A stretch of 6,773 nucleotides of DNA, taken from Candidatus Woesearchaeota archaeon (GTDB lineage: Archaea > Nanobdellota > Nanobdellia > Woesearchaeales > WJKL01). The notes beneath the pieces are model-generated. The model worked only from the letters and a program-made list of their open reading frames with translations. It was not told the DNA's origin and ran no database searches. Positions 4,902-6,773 of this stretch are shown here, piece by piece (the first letter of the stretch is position 1; each line of letters opens with the position of its first letter). The stretch is taken from NCBI GenBank assembly GCA_019322455.1, contig JAHWIT010000008.1, positions 1 through 6,773 of the forward strand, in the 5' to 3' direction. A program made the translations under genes and the position numbers.

Positions 4902-6551
4902 TTAGTATTCTCCCATACCGCCAGGAGGCATTCCCATCCCGCCAGGAGGCATTGGAGGCATTCCACCGCCAGATTTACTACCGCCAGCAATCACATCATC
5001 AATCCTCAAAATCATATTTGCTACTTCTGATGCTGATTTTACTGCTTGCGTCTTAATCTTCAATGGCTCTATTACACCTTGTTTCCATGAATCAACAATC
5101 CTGCCTGTAAACACATTTATACCAGCCCATTTCTGTTTCTTATCATGCGCTGCCTTTAATTCAGTAAGAACATCAATTGGATCTAATCCAGCATTCTCAG
5201 CTAATGTTCTTGGAATTATCTCAACAGCTTCTGCAAACTTCTGAACAGCTAACTGCTCTCTTCCAGATAATGAATTTGCAAACTTCTTCAACCCTTTGCT
5301 TAACTCCATTTCAGGTGCTCCAGCACCAGCTACAACCTTTCCAATCTTCAAAGCAGCTGCTACATCTCCAACAGCATCCTCTACAGCCCTCTTAATCTCA
5401 TCAACAACATGCTCTGTTCCTCCTCTTACTAACAGAGTAACAGATTTTGGATTCTTGCACTCCTCAACATAAGTCATTTCTTCGTCTCCTACTTTAACTT
5501 CTCTTACTACTCCTGCAAATCCCAAATCACTTTCACTAGCATCATCTAATTTAGTTACAATCTTTGCTCCTGTTGCTCTTGCTAATCCAGCCATATCTGA
5601 TTGTTTTACCCTTCTAGCTGCAAAAATTCCTTTTTTAGCCAAGAAATGTTGTGCCATATCATCAATTCCTTTCTGGCAGAATACAACATTAGCTCCAGAT
5701 TCAGCTACCTTCTCAACCATATCATTCAGCATCTTCTCTTCTTGAGCCATAAATGCCTGCATCTGATTAGGGCTTGTTATCTGTATCTTAGCGTCAATCT
5801 CAGTATTCTTTATCTCTAAAGCAGAATCAATCAATATAATCTTTGCATTTTTAACAATTCTTGACATTCCTGGATGTACTCTTTCTTTATCAATAATCAT
5901 TCCTTCTACTAATTCACTATCTTCTACCCCTGCGCCAACCTTCTTTTCTATTTTTATATTTCCTTTATCAATCATTACCTTATCTCCATCTTTATCAGTA
6001 ATTGATTTAATTGCCTTGACAGTCAAATCAGCTAATACCTCTTTTGCAACTTCTGCTCCCTTTCCAGTCATTGCTGTTTGAGCTATTTTTTTTAAGATAT
6101 CAGTATCCTTTTCACTTACCTTTTCTGCAATTGAATCAAGGATTTCCTGCGCTTTCTCAGCAGCTAATCTATAACCTTTAGCAACAACAGTTGGATGAAC
6201 ATCTTGGTCCAGTAAACTCTCTGCACTCTTCAATAACTCTCCAGCTAAAACAACAGCAGTTGTAGTGCCGTCTCCAACCTCATCCTCTTGTGTTTTAGCA
6301 ACCTCTACTATCATTTTAGCAGAAGGATGCTCTATCTGCATCTCATCTAATATTGTAACACCATCATTTGTTACAGTAACATCCCCAATACTGTCAACAA
6401 TCATCTTATCCATTCCTTTAGGCCCTAAAGTTGTCCTAACAGTCTCTGCCACCATTTTAGCAGCAGTTATATTAGTTCTTTGAGCATTCTTTCCAGTAGC
6501 TCTTTGAGTATCTTCAGGTAAAATAAATATAGGTTGTACCTTATCTGACAT
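4902..6551 (-). CDS. ths: Thermosome subunit (group II chaperonin)
   Basis: This 549-aa protein folds other proteins in an ATP-driven, double-ring cytoplasmic complex with a built-in lid. Length is typical of the family. Equatorial-domain signatures appear in order: LGPKGMDKM (42-50), NDGVTIL (62-68; Asp63 is the expected Mg/ATP ligand) and GDGTTTAVV (93-101; Asp94 is the expected catalytic base). Later come VAGAGAPE and IIPRTLAENAGLDPIDVL, the C-terminal equatorial hallmark. The tail is a glycine-methionine repeat as in other thermosomes, but interrupted by proline pairs and ending GMGEY. The frame extends to a TTG at 6566, but GGGGTGA lies inside that extension four bases before the ATG at 6551, so the ATG is the start. 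Only one subunit gene is visible. It is first in an operon with the 99-aa gene and has its own TATA box. Confidence 0.97.
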   Translation of the reverse strand: MSDKVQPIFILPEDTQRATGKNAQRTNITAAKMVAETVRTTLGPKGMDKMIVDSIGDVTVTNDGVTILDEMQIEHPSAKMIVEVAKTQEDEVGDGTTTAVVLAGELLKSAESLLDQDVHPTVVAKGYRLAAEKAQEILDSIAEKVSEKDTDILKKIAQTAMTGKGAEVAKEVLADLTVKAIKSITDKDGDKVMIDKGNIKIEKKVGAGVEDSELVEGMIIDKERVHPGMSRIVKNAKIILIDSALEIKNTEIDAKIQITSPNQMQAFMAQEEKMLNDMVEKVAESGANVVFCQKGIDDMAQHFLAKKGIFAARRVKQSDMAGLARATGAKIVTKLDDASESDLGFAGVVREVKVGDEEMTYVEECKNPKSVTLLVRGGTEHVVDEIKRAVEDAVGDVAAALKIGKVVAGAGAPEMELSKGLKKFANSLSGREQLAVQKFAEAVEIIPRTLAENAGLDPIDVLTELKAAHDKKQKWAGINVFTGRIVDSWKQGVIEPLKIKTQAVKSASEVANMILRIDDVIAGGSKSGGGMPPMPPGGMGMPPGGMGEY

Positions 6552-6555
6552 ATTT

Positions 6556-6562
6556 TCACCCC
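6556..6562 (-). promoter_or_regulatory. Shine-Dalgarno site that fixes the thermosome start
   Basis: The minus strand reads GGGGTGA, then AAAT, then ATG at 6551. The heptamer equals that of the EF-like gene. It would be coding if the upstream TTG at 6566 were used, which argues against that start. Confidence 0.75.
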
Positions 6563-6590
6563 ACAATTCTCTATTTCCAGTTTATAGTAA

Positions 6591-6602
6591 TTTATTTAAA
6601 AA
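6591..6602 (-). promoter_or_regulatory. TATA box of the thermosome operon
   Basis: The minus strand reads TTTTTAAATAAATTA, centred near 6596, about 45 bases before the ATG. Initiation near 6570 leaves a leader of about 20 bases that includes the Shine-Dalgarno site. The core TTTAAATAAATT is shared exactly with the EF-like promoter. I saw no clear heat-shock operator between box and start. Confidence 0.6.
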
Positions 6603-6633
6603 GGTTTTGGAATTGCGAAGCAATTTCGAAACT
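6603..6633 (+). repeat. Hairpin A: 14-pair stem with GAA loop
   Basis: 6603-6616 pairs with 6620-6633 around the triloop GAA. There are 11 Watson-Crick pairs and three G.U wobbles when read as plus-strand RNA; the inner six pairs are perfect (AATTGC/GCAATT). The wobbles become A/C mismatches on the minus strand, so the stem is better as plus-strand RNA. Its 5' arm contains AAGGTTTTGGA-type sequence repeated in hairpin C. Confidence 0.6.
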
Positions 6634-6635
6634 AT

Positions 6636-6654
6636 TAAAAATTGAAAATTTTTA
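6636..6654. repeat. Hairpin B: short A/T stem with GAA loop
   Basis: TAAAAATT pairs with AATTTTTA over eight bp around GAA, the same triloop as hairpin A. The stem is all A/T and weak on its own. It fills the space between hairpins A and C almost exactly. Confidence 0.4.
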
Positions 6655-6694
6655 TAAGGTTTTGGAAAAACAAAGTTTTTTTTCCAAAATTTTA
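6655..6694 (+). repeat. Hairpin C: 16-pair stem
   Basis: 6655-6670 pairs with 6679-6694 around the eight-base loop CAAAGTTT: 14 Watson-Crick pairs and two G.U wobbles as plus-strand RNA. The core TTTTGGAAAAA/TTTTTCCAAAA is perfect. The 5' arm carries AAGGTTTTGGA (6656-6666), an exact copy of 6601-6611 at hairpin A. Confidence 0.6.
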
Positions 6695-6711
6695 AAAATG
6701 CTTGCATTTTT
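6694..6711. repeat. Hairpin D: AAAAATG/CATTTTT stem with CTTG loop
   Basis: AAAAATG (6694-6700) pairs with CATTTTT (6705-6711) around CTTG, a tetraloop whose first and last bases can themselves pair. It directly abuts hairpin C. Beyond it, 6713-6773 holds only a weak six-bp inverted repeat (CTAAAA/TTTTAG, 6733-6752) and A/T-rich sequence; I see no gene there. Confidence 0.5.
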
Positions 6712-6773
6712 ATATATTATGGTTTTTAAGCCCTAAAATAGCCAATTTTTAGCAAAAATAAAAGGTTTATAAA

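Noticed and set aside
5177..6483. Several 72-aa plus-strand frames within the thermosome gene
   Set aside because: They are antisense shadows of a conserved chaperonin gene, rich in Ser, Leu and Ile from the reversed codons.
6603..6711. CRISPR array or tRNA
   Set aside because: The repeats are palindromes of differing sequence with no regular spacers, and there is no cloverleaf or TTCRA-type T-loop.
6755..6773. A plus-strand promoter (aaaataaaaggtttataaa) for a divergent gene beyond the right edge
   Set aside because: TATA-like, but the region is A/T-rich throughout and no gene is visible, so it cannot be supported.

Overview
The window is A+T-rich DNA from an archaeon. The clearest marker is a complete group II chaperonin (thermosome) subunit on the minus strand. 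TATA-like boxes at archaeal spacing, Shine-Dalgarno sites of the GGGGTGA type and leaderless-looking starts agree with this. A stand-alone EF-Tu domain-2-like protein and several short or coiled-coil proteins of unknown family suggest a DPANN lineage (Woesearchaeota/Pacearchaeota-like). That placement is an impression from gene content, not a proof.

Plus strand, 1-2527: a gene cut by the left edge runs into the window. Its end resembles the ATP-grasp and swivel parts of PEP synthase/PPDK-like enzymes. Two helical proteins of unknown family follow at spacings of 2 and 1 bases (136 and 196 aa), so the three probably share one transcript. The 136-aa and 196-aa proteins are paralogous over about 100 residues. 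A separately promoted 70-aa protein at 1988-2200 resembles the N-terminal part of the 196-aa protein, so the larger protein looks like a composite of its two neighbours. A small two-helix membrane protein (2243-2527) ends tail-to-tail with the next gene.

Minus strand, 6551 down to 2511, has three transcription units. (i) The thermosome plus a tightly linked 99-aa acidic protein of unknown family. (ii) Two adjacent proteins (240 and 269 aa) with the same layout: coiled coil, proline-rich linker, then LPPLP and a short basic amphipathic C-terminus; in the 240-aa protein this end closely resembles the membrane-targeting tail of MinD. (iii) A single-gene unit for the 85-aa EF-Tu domain-2-like protein.

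The two intergenic regions upstream of the EF-like gene (2769-2977) and the thermosome (6552-6773) hold no gene that I can see. Each has the same 12-base promoter core, TTTAAATAAATT on the minus strand, followed further upstream by a back-to-back chain of hairpin-forming inverted repeats. The thermosome reading frame can be extended to a TTG at 6566, but the Shine-Dalgarno site shows that the start is the ATG at 6551.

No tRNA, rRNA, CRISPR array, insertion sequence or integrase was seen. The most unusual content is the helical three-gene family, the paired coiled-coil/membrane-tail proteins and the hairpin chains.
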